64,000 nt of DNA from JALZMG01 sp963739975 (GTDB taxonomy: Bacteria; Actinomycetota; Acidimicrobiia; Acidimicrobiales; Ilumatobacteraceae), in assembly GCA_963739975.1 (NCBI GenBank), contig CAVUCK010000014.1, forward strand, positions 1 through 64,000, given 5' to 3'. Below, in pieces: positions 1 through 8,495 of the stretch. The first letter of the stretch is position 1. Every line of letters starts with the position of its first letter. The position numbers were made by a program, and so were the translations under genes. Under the pieces are notes generated by a model. It was not told where the DNA came from. It saw nothing but the letters and a program-made list of their open reading frames with translations, and did no database searches.

Positions 1-66
1 TGTGGGAATCGAACCCACGACCTCATGATTACAAGTCAAGTGCTCTACCGACTGAGCTAACCCGGC
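1..66 (-). tRNA. tRNA-Thr (anticodon TGT), 3' end cut by window edge
   Basis: Read on the minus strand, the segment gives a 5' acceptor strand GCCGGGT, TA, a D-arm with GCTCAGTCGGTAGAGC, an anticodon loop CTTGTAA with anticodon TGT (complement of positions 31-33), and a T-arm GTGGG-TTCGATT-CCCAC. The anticodon stem has one U-U mismatch. The 3' acceptor strand lies outside the window. The TGT anticodon reads ACA and indicates threonine. Confidence 0.93.
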
Positions 67-174
67 GAATCCGGACGATGACGCTAACCGGCGCTCGCTG
101 CGTGGGAGCCGGGCATCATCTCCGGCGGCACCTGGCTTGATGGCACGGAATCGGCCGAGCGTGGGCGCGGTACG

Positions 175-1566
175 GTGGCGGCCGGCGAGCAGCCGCTCGC
201 CGGTCCGTATGGCGATCGGGGGTCGCTGCAGATGAGGGACGCCGACGCGCCGCAGGGCACGACCCATGCCGGCCGCTCGCTGGCCGAGCCCTCCACGCCG
301 GGATCCGGCAACGGCGAGGTCGTCTGGGATGCCCAGCCCGACACGGTCGCCGTGGCGCCACCGACGATCGCCGGACGGGACGAGCGGACGGCGGAGTTCC
401 TCGCCGAGTGGCACAACGCCTCGTACAACTGCTTCTCGTCGGGTCACAAGTTCTGCCGTGAGGTCTGCCCGGTCGTGCAGGTGACCCGCAACGAGTCGTG
501 GTCGCCGACGGCGTTCCACGCCAACGTCGTGGCGATGGAGCGCGGCCATCTCGACGTCGAAGACATCGCCGCCGACTACGTCAACTGCACGCAGTGCGGC
601 GCCTGCGAGCTGCGCTGCCCGAACACGCTCTTCACCGGCGACTTCTACCGCTTCCGGACCCGCACCGTCGACGTCGTCAAGGCGGTGCGCGCCCTCGCCG
701 TCGACCAGGGCGTCCACCAGGCGGAGTGGCAGCGCTGGAACGCCGCAACCGACGAACGCACCCACGAGCCCGTGCTCGGCGACGTGCCGGTCAGCCAGGA
801 GCACGTGCGGGACTGGGCGGCCGGCCTCGACCTCTCGATCGGCGGCGAGTCGATCCTGTTCGTCGACTGCGAGGCGGCGTTCTACCGCCCGTCCGTGCCG
901 CGTGCGGTCGCCCAGACCCTCCAGTTAGCCGGCTACGAGTTCGGGCTGATGCACGAGCAGTGGTGCTGCGGCGGACCGGCCGCCGAGATGGGCTACGTCG
1001 AGCAGGCACGGCGGTTCGCCGAGCACAACCTCGCCGACTGGCGCGCCGCCGGCGCACGACGGCTGCTCGTGCTCGACCCGCACGACTACATCAGCTTCAC
1101 CGAGGACTACCCGCGCTACTTCGGCGCCGACTTCGATCTCGAGATCGTGCTCGTCGTCGAGCTGTTCGCCCAGATGATCGCTGACGGGCGGCTGCGACCG
1201 AGCGTGCCGGTCGACCGTGCCATCACGTACCACGACCCCTGCCGGCTGAACAAGCGCAAGGGGATCTGGCGTCAACCGCGCGACATCCTGCGCGCCATCC
1301 CCGGTCTCCGGTTCACCGACGTCGACCACGTGACGCAGTGGTCGTTCTGCTCGGGCGCCGGTGGCGGGCTGCCGATCGAGAAGCCGGAGCTGACGGCGGC
1401 GATCAGCGCCCGGCGCATCGAGCAGGTGGCGACGCTCGACGTCGACACGCTCGTCAGCGCGTGTCCGTGGTCGGAGCGACCGCTCAGCGCCGCCGGCGCC
1501 GCGGCGGACATCGACGTCATCGACCTGCACGAGCTGCTCGCCGAGTCGCTCGGGATCACGCCATGA
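175..1566 (+). CDS. (Fe-S)-binding protein, GlcF/heterodisulfide-reductase-type (CCG domains)
   Basis: This 463-residue protein is the probable electron-transfer subunit of a flavin dehydrogenase of the glycolate or lactate oxidase type. A 4Fe-4S ligand set CTQCGACELRCPN lies near residue 140 and a partial upstream set includes CREVCPV. Two cysteine-rich CCG modules follow: CCGGPAAEMGY in the middle, then HDPCRLNKRKG with FCSGAGGGLP and SACPWS near the C-terminus. This is the GlcF/HdrD architecture. The start is uncertain: the GTG at 175 gives about 65 low-complexity residues before conserved sequence, and an ATG at 231 is an alternative. The stop overlaps the next ATG (ATGA), so it is coupled to the FAD subunit. 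The substrate cannot be told from sequence. Confidence 0.85.
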   Translation: MAAGEQPLAGPYGDRGSLQMRDADAPQGTTHAGRSLAEPSTPGSGNGEVVWDAQPDTVAVAPPTIAGRDERTAEFLAEWHNASYNCFSSGHKFCREVCPVVQVTRNESWSPTAFHANVVAMERGHLDVEDIAADYVNCTQCGACELRCPNTLFTGDFYRFRTRTVDVVKAVRALAVDQGVHQAEWQRWNAATDERTHEPVLGDVPVSQEHVRDWAAGLDLSIGGESILFVDCEAAFYRPSVPRAVAQTLQLAGYEFGLMHEQWCCGGPAAEMGYVEQARRFAEHNLADWRAAGARRLLVLDPHDYISFTEDYPRYFGADFDLEIVLVVELFAQMIADGRLRPSVPVDRAITYHDPCRLNKRKGIWRQPRDILRAIPGLRFTDVDHVTQWSFCSGAGGGLPIEKPELTAAISARRIEQVATLDVDTLVSACPWSERPLSAAGAAADIDVIDLHELLAESLGITP

Positions 1567-3086
1567 GCCTCACGGCCGACGCCCTCGACCACCTCGTCGA
1601 CGCCCTCCACGGCGTGCTGCGGACGGATCAGGTCCTGACGTCCAAGGCAGATCGATTCAACCGGGCACGGGTGCCGGCGCCGTTCCCCCTGCACCGCTGG
1701 GCCGAACGGGTGCCCGACGTCGTGGTGCTCCCGGAGACGACCGAGGACGTCGTCGCCGTCGTCCGCCTGGCCAACGAGCTGGGGGTGCCGATCGTCCCTC
1801 GCGACGGCGGGACCGGGCTGACGGACGGCGCCGTACCGCTGCGCCACGGCATCGTCGTCGACGTCAAGCGGATGGACCAGATCCACGAGATCGACCTCGA
1901 CAACCGCACGTGCACCGTCGGCGTCGGCATCAACATGCTCAAGCTCAACGAGGTGCTCGCCCGCCACGGGCTGATCTATCCCGACACCCCGGCGTCGTAC
2001 CCGTGCTCGCTGGTCGGCGGGCGGATCGGCACGAGCGGCTGGTCGCTGATCGGCTCGCGCTATGGGCACACCCGCGACCTCGTGCTCAGCTTCGACCACG
2101 TCCTGCCGACGGGCGAGCTGATGCACGTCGGTGACGGCATCGGCGGCAAGATCACCCGCAGCTCCAGCGGCTACCAGCTCAAGCACCTGTTCATGGGCCA
2201 CCAGGGGACGCTGGGCATCGCCACGAAGGCGACGCTCAAGCTGTTCCCCAAGCCCGAGGCCGAGCTGTCGCCGTTCTTTGCCTTCGCCGACTACGACCGA
2301 GCCCACCGGTGCGTCGGTGCCCTGGCCCGCGCCGGTGTGGCGACGTTCGCCGGCGCAGTGCTGTTCGACGAGTGGAAGGTCGCCTACCTCCGTCGCGACG
2401 ACGAGGCGTACATCCCCCAGCCAACCGACGTGAAGGCACTCGTGTGCACCGCGCTGTACGGGTGGGAGGACGAGGTGCGCGTCGGCGGCAAACGGCTGCT
2501 GCGCATCGCTCGCGAGCACGGCGCCCGCTACCTCGGCGACGAGATCTCCGAGGGCGACTGGGCGGCCCGCCACGACCGGTACGCCACGCCGCTGCACGGA
2601 CGCACGAGGGACGGCCAAGTCGTGCCGATGAGCTGGCACTGCGAGGACGCCTCGATCACCTACACGAACCTGCCGGCGGTGACGCGCGAGTGGCACGCCA
2701 TCGTCACCGAGCTGCGCCGGAGGACCGACGTCTTCGACGACTGGGGCATGTTCGCCTACACCAACGGCAGCACCGGCATCGACTACCTCACGGAGATCGA
2801 CGTCGGCATCTGGGAGCAGATGCTCGGCGACGAGGCGTGGGCGCTGTGGGTGCAGGCGAAGCGGGACCTCGCCGCCGTGACGCTGAAGTACGGCGGGTCG
2901 ATCAGCGCCTGCCACGGCTCCTGCCGGGAGGGTGAGGTCGACCTCGTGCCCGAGGAGCTCGGTCGCGGCTACGGCGTGATGCTCGACGTCAAGCGGGCCG
3001 TCGACCCGAACAACATCATGAACCCCGGCAAGTACGGCCTCGACCGGGCGTACGACTCGGCGAGTGGCCCGGGAGCGACGCCGTGA
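1563..3086 (+). CDS. FAD-linked oxidase, GlcD/lactate dehydrogenase-like
   Basis: This 507-residue flavoprotein of the PCMH/GlcD family probably oxidises a 2-hydroxy acid and passes electrons to the Fe-S protein encoded just upstream. The N-terminal FAD-binding half contains VPIVPRDGGTGLTDGA and SSGYQLKHLFMGHQGTLG, and the C-terminal cap ends in VDPNNIMNPGKYGLD, the usual signature close to the end of this family. I chose the ATG at 1563, which overlaps the stop of the Fe-S gene, although the frame is open further upstream. Its own stop overlaps the next GTG (GTGA). Substrate unknown: glycolate, D-lactate and alkyl-glycerol phosphate dehydrogenases share the fold. Confidence 0.88.
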   Translation: MSLTADALDHLVDALHGVLRTDQVLTSKADRFNRARVPAPFPLHRWAERVPDVVVLPETTEDVVAVVRLANELGVPIVPRDGGTGLTDGAVPLRHGIVVDVKRMDQIHEIDLDNRTCTVGVGINMLKLNEVLARHGLIYPDTPASYPCSLVGGRIGTSGWSLIGSRYGHTRDLVLSFDHVLPTGELMHVGDGIGGKITRSSSGYQLKHLFMGHQGTLGIATKATLKLFPKPEAELSPFFAFADYDRAHRCVGALARAGVATFAGAVLFDEWKVAYLRRDDEAYIPQPTDVKALVCTALYGWEDEVRVGGKRLLRIAREHGARYLGDEISEGDWAARHDRYATPLHGRTRDGQVVPMSWHCEDASITYTNLPAVTREWHAIVTELRRRTDVFDDWGMFAYTNGSTGIDYLTEIDVGIWEQMLGDEAWALWVQAKRDLAAVTLKYGGSISACHGSCREGEVDLVPEELGRGYGVMLDVKRAVDPNNIMNPGKYGLDRAYDSASGPGATP

Positions 3087-3394
3087 CCGGGCCGAACGGC
3101 GACCCCATCGGCTTCCGCCTCGCCGAGCAGGTGGCGCCGCCGCCGCCAGCGCGGGTCAGCGACGTGGCGATCACCCGCTTCGAGCACGTCTTCGAGGTCG
3201 ACCCGCGCCTGATGGAGCGGTGGGTGCTCCAGCAGATGTTCCCCAACTGGGACACGTTGCGGATCATGAACAGCCGCCACGACCACCTCGAGTGGATGCA
3301 CCGCCACTTCGCCGAGAAGGTCGTGTCGGGCGCCGAGCTCCTCGCCGAGCTCGACGCCGAACCCACCACCGCCGTTGAGGGAGGACCTCCGTGA
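3083..3394 (+). CDS. Hypothetical 103-residue protein in dehydrogenase operon
   Basis: I do not recognise this protein. It starts with GTG overlapping the stop of the FAD gene and ends overlapping the GTG of the LLM gene, so both junctions are translationally coupled, which supports it as real. It has no membrane segment and no cysteines. The N-terminal 30 residues are Pro-rich. The middle is rich in aromatics, Met and His (VLQQMFPNWD, NSRHDHLEWMHRHF). It may be a small partner of the dehydrogenase, but this is inference from position only. Confidence 0.7.
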   Translation: MTGPNGDPIGFRLAEQVAPPPPARVSDVAITRFEHVFEVDPRLMERWVLQQMFPNWDTLRIMNSRHDHLEWMHRHFAEKVVSGAELLAELDAEPTTAVEGGPP

Positions 3395-4437
3395 AGTTCA
3401 GCTACGTGCTGCTGCCCGACTACCCGTTGGAGGAGTCGCTGGCCTCGATCAAGCTGGCCGACGAGCTCGGCTTCTACGCCTGCTATGCCGCCGACGAGAC
3501 CTGGCACAAGGACATGTGGCTGCTGTTCGCCGCCGCCGCACGGGAGACGACGAACGTCCGCTTCGGGCCGAGCCTGTCCTCGGTCGTGTTGCGCGAGCCG
3601 ACGCTCATCGCCCAGTCCGTCGCCACGCTCGACGAGCTCTCCGGCGGCCGCGCCGAGGCCGTGCTGTCGTGCGGCAACTTCGGCCTGCTCGCCCAGTACA
3701 AGATCGACTGGACGCAGACGAAGCCGCTGTCGCGGACGAAGGAGGCGCACCACGTCGTGCGCACGCTCCTCGATGACGGCGCCATCACCTACGACGGCGA
3801 CTTCTTCAACTACTCCGGCCTGTTCACGTTCGCCCGCCCGGTGCAGGACCACGTGCCGCTCATGCTGGGCGCGATGCGCGGCCCGAAGTCGTTCGAGGCG
3901 GCCGGCGAGATCGCCGACGGCTGCCACCACGCACTCAGCTACACCCGTGAGGCCTACGACTACGCCGTCGAGCACATCCGCGCTGGCGCCGAGAAGGCCG
4001 GCAAGGACGCCGACAAGCTCGACATCGGCGCCTGGGTCGTGTTCGCCACCGGCCCCGACTCGGCCGTCGCCAAGGACGCGGCGCGGGCGATGGTCGGCAT
4101 CTACGCCTCGTCAATGCCCGCCGAGCAGCTGGCGCGCAACGGCGTGGACCCCGAGGAGCTGGCGCCGATCATCGACGCCATCGGCGCCGGCGACCTGGCC
4201 AAGGGCGTCGAGCTGACGAGCCCGGAGCTGGCCGACCGCCTTTCCGTTTCCGGCACACCGCAGGAGTGTGCGGCCAAGCTGCGCGACGAGATCGCACCGT
4301 CCGGGGTCAACCACATGATCCTGGCCATCACGGACCGCAGCCTCGTCAAGGCGTTCACGGGGATGGACATCGAGGGGGTCGCCGACGTCAACACTCAGCT
4401 CCGCCTGATCCACGACGAGGTGATCCCGGCGATGTGA
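3391..4437 (+). CDS. LLM-class flavin (F420-type) oxidoreductase
   Basis: This 348-residue luciferase-like TIM-barrel protein resembles the F420-dependent methylene-H4MPT reductase and glucose-6-phosphate dehydrogenase branch. It opens with KFSYVLLPDYPLEESLASIK, and has KLADELGFYACYAADE, SGGRAEAVLSCGNFG and PLMLGAMRGPKSFEAAGEIA, all typical of the family. The GTG start overlaps the previous stop, and a purine-rich GAGGGAGGAC lies just upstream. Last gene of the four-gene operon; repeat A1 begins about 20 nt after the stop. The cofactor (F420 or FMN) and substrate are not shown by the sequence. Confidence 0.85.
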   Translation: MKFSYVLLPDYPLEESLASIKLADELGFYACYAADETWHKDMWLLFAAAARETTNVRFGPSLSSVVLREPTLIAQSVATLDELSGGRAEAVLSCGNFGLLAQYKIDWTQTKPLSRTKEAHHVVRTLLDDGAITYDGDFFNYSGLFTFARPVQDHVPLMLGAMRGPKSFEAAGEIADGCHHALSYTREAYDYAVEHIRAGAEKAGKDADKLDIGAWVVFATGPDSAVAKDAARAMVGIYASSMPAEQLARNGVDPEELAPIIDAIGAGDLAKGVELTSPELADRLSVSGTPQECAAKLRDEIAPSGVNHMILAITDRSLVKAFTGMDIEGVADVNTQLRLIHDEVIPAM

Positions 4438-4457
4438 CCGGGGTCCTGCCGATCAGC

Positions 4458-4535
4458 GATCTGGGCGCGGAGATTCCCGGGTTCGAGAACGTCCGCGCCC
4501 AGATCGGGCTTTGAGAACGTCCGCGCCCAGATCGG
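4458..4535. repeat. Palindromic repeat family A, copy 1 (possible terminator)
   Basis: GATCTGGGCGCGGAG pairs with CTCCGCGCCCAGATC-like sequence 30 nt later, and a second copy of the right arm (GAGAACGTCCGCGCCCAG) follows at once. The element starts 20 nt past the stop of the LLM gene. Three more copies occur at 31159, 41979 and 54097, all just 3' of a gene. No U-tract follows. Confidence 0.8.
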
Positions 4536-4613
4536 AGGGTCGCGTAGCGTGCGGGGATCGACGCCTTCGACACCCCGATCACGCTGGCCGGTCCGCTGCG
4601 CCGGCCGGCCCAG

Positions 4614-5483
4614 ATGCTGCAGGAGCAATCCCACGACGGGCGCATGAGCGTCCACGACGGCGACACCGCGGCGTCGCTCGGCCTGGCCGGCGCCCCGATC
4701 GAGGGGCCCACCCACTTCAGCCAGTTCGACCCGCTCGCCGTGGCGCTGTGGGGCCAGGCGTGGTTCGAGCACGGCTGCATCAGCAGCCACTTCCGCACGA
4801 TGGTGTTCGAGGGCGAAGAGGTGCAAGCGACGACCACCTCCACCGGCGGGACGCTTGCCACGATCGAGGCCCACAAGGCCGACGGCACCTCAGTGCTGGA
4901 GGGCACCATCTCGCTCGGGCCCGAACACCCGCCGACGGCGCTCGAGGTCCGGCGGGCCCGCCAGGGAGATCCCGGCGACCTGTTCATCCTCGACCAGCTG
5001 GCCGTCGGCATGACGCTGCCGGACCCGTACGTCGCGTCGATCCCCGCCGCCGAGTCGAACGGTCCGCTGTACCCGTTCTCGCTGGCCGAGAAGCTGACCC
5101 GGATCACCGAGCCGAGCGCCTGGTACACGACCGAGGGTGCGGCGACGAACCCGTGGGGCCGACCGATCGTGCCGTTCGAGATGCTCAGCGTGCTGGCCAA
5201 CAAGTCCGGCCGTGGGTTCCCGGTGCGCGGGCCGGCGCTCGGGTTGTTCCTCGATCTCGAGGTCCGGATGGTCGCCGGCCCCGTGTACGTCGACCACGAC
5301 TACGACCTGCAGCGCACCGTGATCGGCCTCGGCCAGAGCAAGCGCACCGAGTCGTACTGGACCGAGACCACCGTGGCCGACGCGGCGACCGGCCACCTGG
5401 TCGCCGTGGTCGTCCTGCACCAGGGCGTGTTCAAGGAGTCCTACGCCGGCTACCCGAAGGAGCGCCTCGCCACGACCACCTGA
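4614..5483 (+). CDS. MaoC-like/hot-dog domain protein
   Basis: This 289-residue protein resembles MaoC-type hydratases or dehydratases acting on acyl-CoA-like substrates. The segment GLAGAPIEGPTHFSQFDPLA is typical of the hot-dog active-site helix region, followed by LWGQAWFEHGCISSHFRTMV. A second half with similar features suggests a double hot-dog. The ATG at 4614 is the first good start in frame, but the frame is open back to a TAG at 4545 and the upstream 20 codons look coding, so the true start may be lost or non-standard. It lies convergent to rlmB with a gap of only 16 nt. Confidence 0.6.
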   Translation: MLQEQSHDGRMSVHDGDTAASLGLAGAPIEGPTHFSQFDPLAVALWGQAWFEHGCISSHFRTMVFEGEEVQATTTSTGGTLATIEAHKADGTSVLEGTISLGPEHPPTALEVRRARQGDPGDLFILDQLAVGMTLPDPYVASIPAAESNGPLYPFSLAEKLTRITEPSAWYTTEGAATNPWGRPIVPFEMLSVLANKSGRGFPVRGPALGLFLDLEVRMVAGPVYVDHDYDLQRTVIGLGQSKRTESYWTETTVADAATGHLVAVVVLHQGVFKESYAGYPKERLATTT

Positions 5484-5499
5484 GGCGTGGCGAGTCGGG

Positions 5500-6426
5500 T
5501 CACGCCCGGTGCCGGAAGACCTCGTACGTCGCCAGCGCTGCGGCGGCTGCGACGTTCAGCGACTCGATCCGGCCGCGCATCGGGATCGCCACGACGACGT
5601 CGCATCGCTCGCGCACCAGGCGCGACAGCCCGGCGCCCTCGGCACCGAGGACGAGGCAGATCCCGTCCGTCGCCAGGTCGGCGATGTCGAACAGCGAACG
5701 ATCGGCGGCGTCGTCGAGCCCGACGATCCAGATGTCGCGCTCCTTGAGCTTGGCCAGCGTCGTCGGCAGCCCCGGCACGAGGACGATGGGCACGTGCTCC
5801 ACGGCACCGGCCGACGCTTTGGCCACCGTCGGCGTGATGTGGACCGCTCGGTGCCGCGGGACGAGGACAGCGTCGACGCCGGCGCCGTCGCAGTTGCGCA
5901 GGATCGCTCCCAGGTTGCCGGGATCGGTGACACCGTCGACGGCGACCAGGAACGGCGGCCGACCGCCGGGCGGACCGAGCACCTCGTCGAGATCGGCCTC
6001 CGGCAGCTCGGCGGCGAAGGCGATGACCCCCTGCGGCGCCTCGCTGCGGGCGCGGGCATCGAGCTTCGTCCTGGCGACGTGGGCCACGGGCACCCGGTTC
6101 GCCGCGGCCAGGGCGACGAGGTCGGCGATGGCGTCGTCGGGCGATCCATCGGGACGGATGAGCTCGCTCGACAGCCACAGCTCCTTGACCCGCCGCCGCC
6201 CGGCGATGAGCAGCTGGCGCACCGCCTGCCGGCCCTCGATCTGGGTGCCCCCGAGGCCCTTGTCCCGGCGCGCCGGGTGCGGGTCGCCGCCGCCGGGTGA
6301 CCTGACGGGACCGGTGCGACCGGCGCCCCGGCTGCGCGGCGCGCCCTGCCGGGGCGCCGGGCGCCGCGGCCCACTGCGGCGCGGCTTGCCGGCGCCGTCG
6401 CCCGACGGCCGCCGACGCTGGCTCAC
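5500..6426 (-). CDS. rlmB: 23S rRNA (guanosine-2'-O-)-methyltransferase RlmB / TrmH family
   Basis: This 308-residue SPOUT methyltransferase probably methylates a ribose 2'-OH in 23S rRNA using S-adenosylmethionine. The first 60 residues are basic and Pro/Arg-rich. The substrate-binding domain starts at GLGGTQIEGRQAVRQLL. The knotted catalytic domain has VDGVTDPGNLGAILRNCDG, LVLGAEGAGLSRLVRERCD and IPMRGRIESLNVAAAAALA, the three TrmH motifs. The GTG start overlaps the ispF stop, so it is the last gene of an ispD-ispF-rlmB operon, a common actinobacterial arrangement. Confidence 0.93.
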   Translation of the reverse strand: MSQRRRPSGDGAGKPRRSGPRRPAPRQGAPRSRGAGRTGPVRSPGGGDPHPARRDKGLGGTQIEGRQAVRQLLIAGRRRVKELWLSSELIRPDGSPDDAIADLVALAAANRVPVAHVARTKLDARARSEAPQGVIAFAAELPEADLDEVLGPPGGRPPFLVAVDGVTDPGNLGAILRNCDGAGVDAVLVPRHRAVHITPTVAKASAGAVEHVPIVLVPGLPTTLAKLKERDIWIVGLDDAADRSLFDIADLATDGICLVLGAEGAGLSRLVRERCDVVVAIPMRGRIESLNVAAAAALATYEVFRHRA

Positions 6427-6911
6427 GGTTCCCCTCGCGTCAGCACGGCGACCGCGAAGCAGGCGATGCCCTCGCCGCGCCCGAGCGCACCGAGCCGTTC
6501 CGCCCGCCGACCCTTGACCGTCACCGGGGCACCCGCCGCGGCGGACAGTCGTTCCTGCATCGCGTCACGCATCGGCGCCAGTCTCGGCGTTTCGCAGATC
6601 ACCGAGCAATCGACGTTGCCGACCGTCCACCCGTCGGCCCGCACGGCCTGCGCCACATCCCGGAGCAGCTGCAGCGAGTCGACACCGTGCAACGCCGGGT
6701 CGGTGTCGGGGAACCGCTGCCCGATGTCGCCCAGACCGGCCGCGCCGAGCAGCGCTTCGGTCACGGCGTGGGCCACCGCGTCGCCGTCGCTGTGGCCTTC
6801 CAGGCTCAACGACCCGGCGAACTCGCAACCACCGAGCACGAGCGGCCGATCGGGGTCCTCGACCAACCGGTGCACGTCGAAGCCCTGGCCGACGCGCACC
6901 TCAAAGGTCAC
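6423..6911 (-). CDS. ispF: 2-C-methyl-D-erythritol 2,4-cyclodiphosphate synthase
   Basis: This 162-residue enzyme forms the cyclic diphosphate in the MEP isoprenoid pathway in the cytoplasm. The metal-binding motif GQGFDVHRL is at the N-terminus, followed by GHSDGDAVAHAVTEALLGA, DIGQRFPDTD and the C-terminal VTVKGRRAERLGALGRGEGI. I took the GTG at 6911, which overlaps the ispD stop (GTGA) and places the conserved start correctly; a longer frame reaches 6947 but runs into ispD. Length matches the family (about 160 residues). Confidence 0.95.
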   Translation of the reverse strand: MTFEVRVGQGFDVHRLVEDPDRPLVLGGCEFAGSLSLEGHSDGDAVAHAVTEALLGAAGLGDIGQRFPDTDPALHGVDSLQLLRDVAQAVRADGWTVGNVDCSVICETPRLAPMRDAMQERLSAAAGAPVTVKGRRAERLGALGRGEGIACFAVAVLTRGEP

Positions 6912-7570
6912 GTCGGAGCCTCGACACCGACGTGGCGGCGGACCCAATCAAGGTCGTCTGGCGTGGTGATCTTGCGGTTCCCCGCTTCGCCCGGGACCGT
7001 GGCCACGACGCCGCCGAGCTGCTCGACGAGCGCCGCGTCGTCGGTGCCCTCGGCACCGCTGGCGTGGGCGCGGCGCAGGACATCGGCACGGAACGCCTGC
7101 GGCGTCTGCACCGCCACCAGGCGCGACCGATCGGGGGTGGCGACGACCTGGCCGGCGTCGTCGACGATCTTGATCGTGTCGTGCACGGGGACCGCCGGCA
7201 CCGCCGCGTCGGCGCCGTCTCGCACGGCTTGCACCACGGCGCCGAAGAGCGCGGGGCTGGCCAGCGGCCGGGCCGCGTCGTGCACACACACGATGTCCAC
7301 GTGCTCGGGCACCGCCGCCAGCCCGGCGCGGACGGACTCGCTGCGCGTCGATCCACCGGCGACGGCTCGCTCCCGCGCCGCATCCGCCGGGGGAACGACG
7401 ACCACCACGTCGGCACTGGCCAGGCGGGCCGCGGCCACGCTGGCGTCCAGCACGCGAGCGTCGCCGAGCGTCGCGAACTGCTTCGGCGACCCGAATCGAG
7501 ACCCTCCGCCACCAGCGACGACGATCGTCCAGACGACATCGGACCGGCCGGCGCCAGCCACGTCGGTCAC
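6908..7570 (-). CDS. ispD: 2-C-methyl-D-erythritol 4-phosphate cytidylyltransferase
   Basis: This 220-residue nucleotidyltransferase makes CDP-methylerythritol in the MEP pathway. The N-terminal nucleotide-binding loop reads VVAGGGGSRFGSPKQFATLG, followed by VHDAARPLASPALF, AVPVHDTIKIVDDAG and VQTPQAFRADVLRRAH, all diagnostic of IspD. The GTG start at 7570 lies 29 nt from the divergent CRP-family gene. First gene of the ispD-ispF-rlmB operon. Confidence 0.95.
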   Translation of the reverse strand: MTDVAGAGRSDVVWTIVVAGGGGSRFGSPKQFATLGDARVLDASVAAARLASADVVVVVPPADAARERAVAGGSTRSESVRAGLAAVPEHVDIVCVHDAARPLASPALFGAVVQAVRDGADAAVPAVPVHDTIKIVDDAGQVVATPDRSRLVAVQTPQAFRADVLRRAHASGAEGTDDAALVEQLGGVVATVPGEAGNRKITTPDDLDWVRRHVGVEAPT

Positions 7571-7579
7571 GCGCGGGCA

Positions 7580-7590
7580 GGGTAGTACCC
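7580..7590. promoter_or_regulatory. 11-bp palindrome between ispD and CRP-family gene
   Basis: GGGTAGTACCC is a perfect palindrome centred in the 29-nt gap between two divergent genes. TAGTAC or its complement could serve as a -10 element for near-leaderless transcripts in either direction, or the palindrome could be an operator. This is inference from position and symmetry. Confidence 0.35.
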
Positions 7591-7599
7591 TCCGCCGCG

Positions 7600-8277
7600 A
7601 TGGGGCACGACGACGTGGCGATCCGGGAGATCCTGGCCGAGACCGAGTTCTTCGCCGACGCCGACGAAGCGACGCTGGACACGCTCGCCACGTCGTGCGT
7701 GGAGCGCCAGCTGGTGCGCGGCGACACGCTGTTCGACGCCGGCGACCCGCCCGACTCGCTGTACATCGTCACCCGCGGCCGCATCGCCATCGCCATCGCC
7801 AACCCGATCGACCGGCGCGAGAGTGTGGTGGCCCTGATGGAGCCCGGCGATCTGTTCGGCGAGCTGAGCATGCTCGACGACCGGCCGCGGTCGGCGATGG
7901 CCAGGGCGCTCGAGCCCTCCGGGGTGCTGGCGGTGCCGTTCGCGCCCGTGCTGGCGATGTTCGACGCCTACCCGCAGTTGCTGTGGAACGTGACCAAGAT
8001 GCTGGCCGAGCGGTTGCGGGCGATGGACGAGGCGCTGGCCGACTCGGTGTTCCTCGATGTCACCGGGCGGACGGCGAAGCGGTTGCTCGAGCTGGCCGAC
8101 GGGAGTGACCAGTTCACGTTGCCCGTCACGCAGGAGGAGTTGGCCGGGATGGTCGGCGCCTCTCGGGAGCGGGTGAACAAGGCGATCGCCAGCTTCATCC
8201 GACTCGGGTGGCTGGACCAGCGCGACCGGCAGTACACCATCGTCCATCGCGACCGCCTGGAGCTGCGCGCCCGCTGA
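7600..8277 (+). CDS. CRP/FNR-family transcriptional regulator
   Basis: This 225-residue protein has an N-terminal cyclic-nucleotide-binding fold (GDTLFDAGDPPDSLYIVTRG, then PGDLFGELSMLDDRPRSAMA) and a C-terminal winged helix (TQEELAGMVGASRERVNKAI). GELSMLDDRPRSAMA has the phosphate-binding-cassette form seen in actinobacterial Crp/GlxR proteins, so cAMP or cGMP binding is plausible. The ATG at 7600 follows closely on the divergent ispD promoter region. The closest experimentally known relative would be GlxR/Crp, but synteny does not prove orthology. Confidence 0.88.
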   Translation: MGHDDVAIREILAETEFFADADEATLDTLATSCVERQLVRGDTLFDAGDPPDSLYIVTRGRIAIAIANPIDRRESVVALMEPGDLFGELSMLDDRPRSAMARALEPSGVLAVPFAPVLAMFDAYPQLLWNVTKMLAERLRAMDEALADSVFLDVTGRTAKRLLELADGSDQFTLPVTQEELAGMVGASRERVNKAIASFIRLGWLDQRDRQYTIVHRDRLELRAR

Positions 8278-8284
8278 CCGGATT

Positions 8285-8328
8285 CTGCGTGAGCGAATAC
8301 GTCGGCGGCGCACTGTTCGCTCACGCAG
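8285..8328. repeat. Palindromic repeat family C, copy 1 (probable terminator hairpin)
   Basis: CTGCGTGAGCGAA and its exact complement TTCGCTCACGCAG form a 13-bp stem around an 18-nt loop. It starts 8 nt after the stop of the CRP-family gene. Copies at 46904 and 51290 have identical arms and related loops. Confidence 0.85.
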
Positions 8329-8348
8329 ATCACGGGTAGACCTCGGCG

Positions 8349-8495
8349 ATGAGCGATCCGACGATGCCGCCACCGATCGTGCCGGACCCCGACCTGCCGA
8401 CGCCGATCGTGCCCAACCCGGACGTCCCCCCGCCGCCGATGCCCGACCCGGTCGTGCCCGAGCCGGTCGTCCCGGACCCGAACCCCATCGACTAG
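8349..8495 (+). CDS. Possible 48-residue Pro/Asp-rich peptide
   Basis: An ATG opens a 49-codon frame made almost entirely of P-x-P and P-D-P type units (for example MPPPIVPDPDLPTP and PVVPEPVVPDPNPID). It sits between hairpin C1 and the convergent dienelactone hydrolase, whose stop it overlaps. I see no good ribosome-binding site, and proline codons alone can make such frames in GC-rich DNA, so it may not be expressed. Confidence 0.35.
   Translation: MSDPTMPPPIVPDPDLPTPIVPNPDVPPPPMPDPVVPEPVVPDPNPID

Noticed and set aside
1272..2915. Very long minus-strand ORF opposite the FAD oxidase
   Set aside because: It is the antisense shadow of a well-matched gene; its sequence is Arg/His/Val-rich without motifs, as is usual in GC-rich DNA.
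4511..6517. 668-codon plus-strand ORF
   Set aside because: It is out of frame with the MaoC-like gene and antisense to rlmB; no domain is visible.
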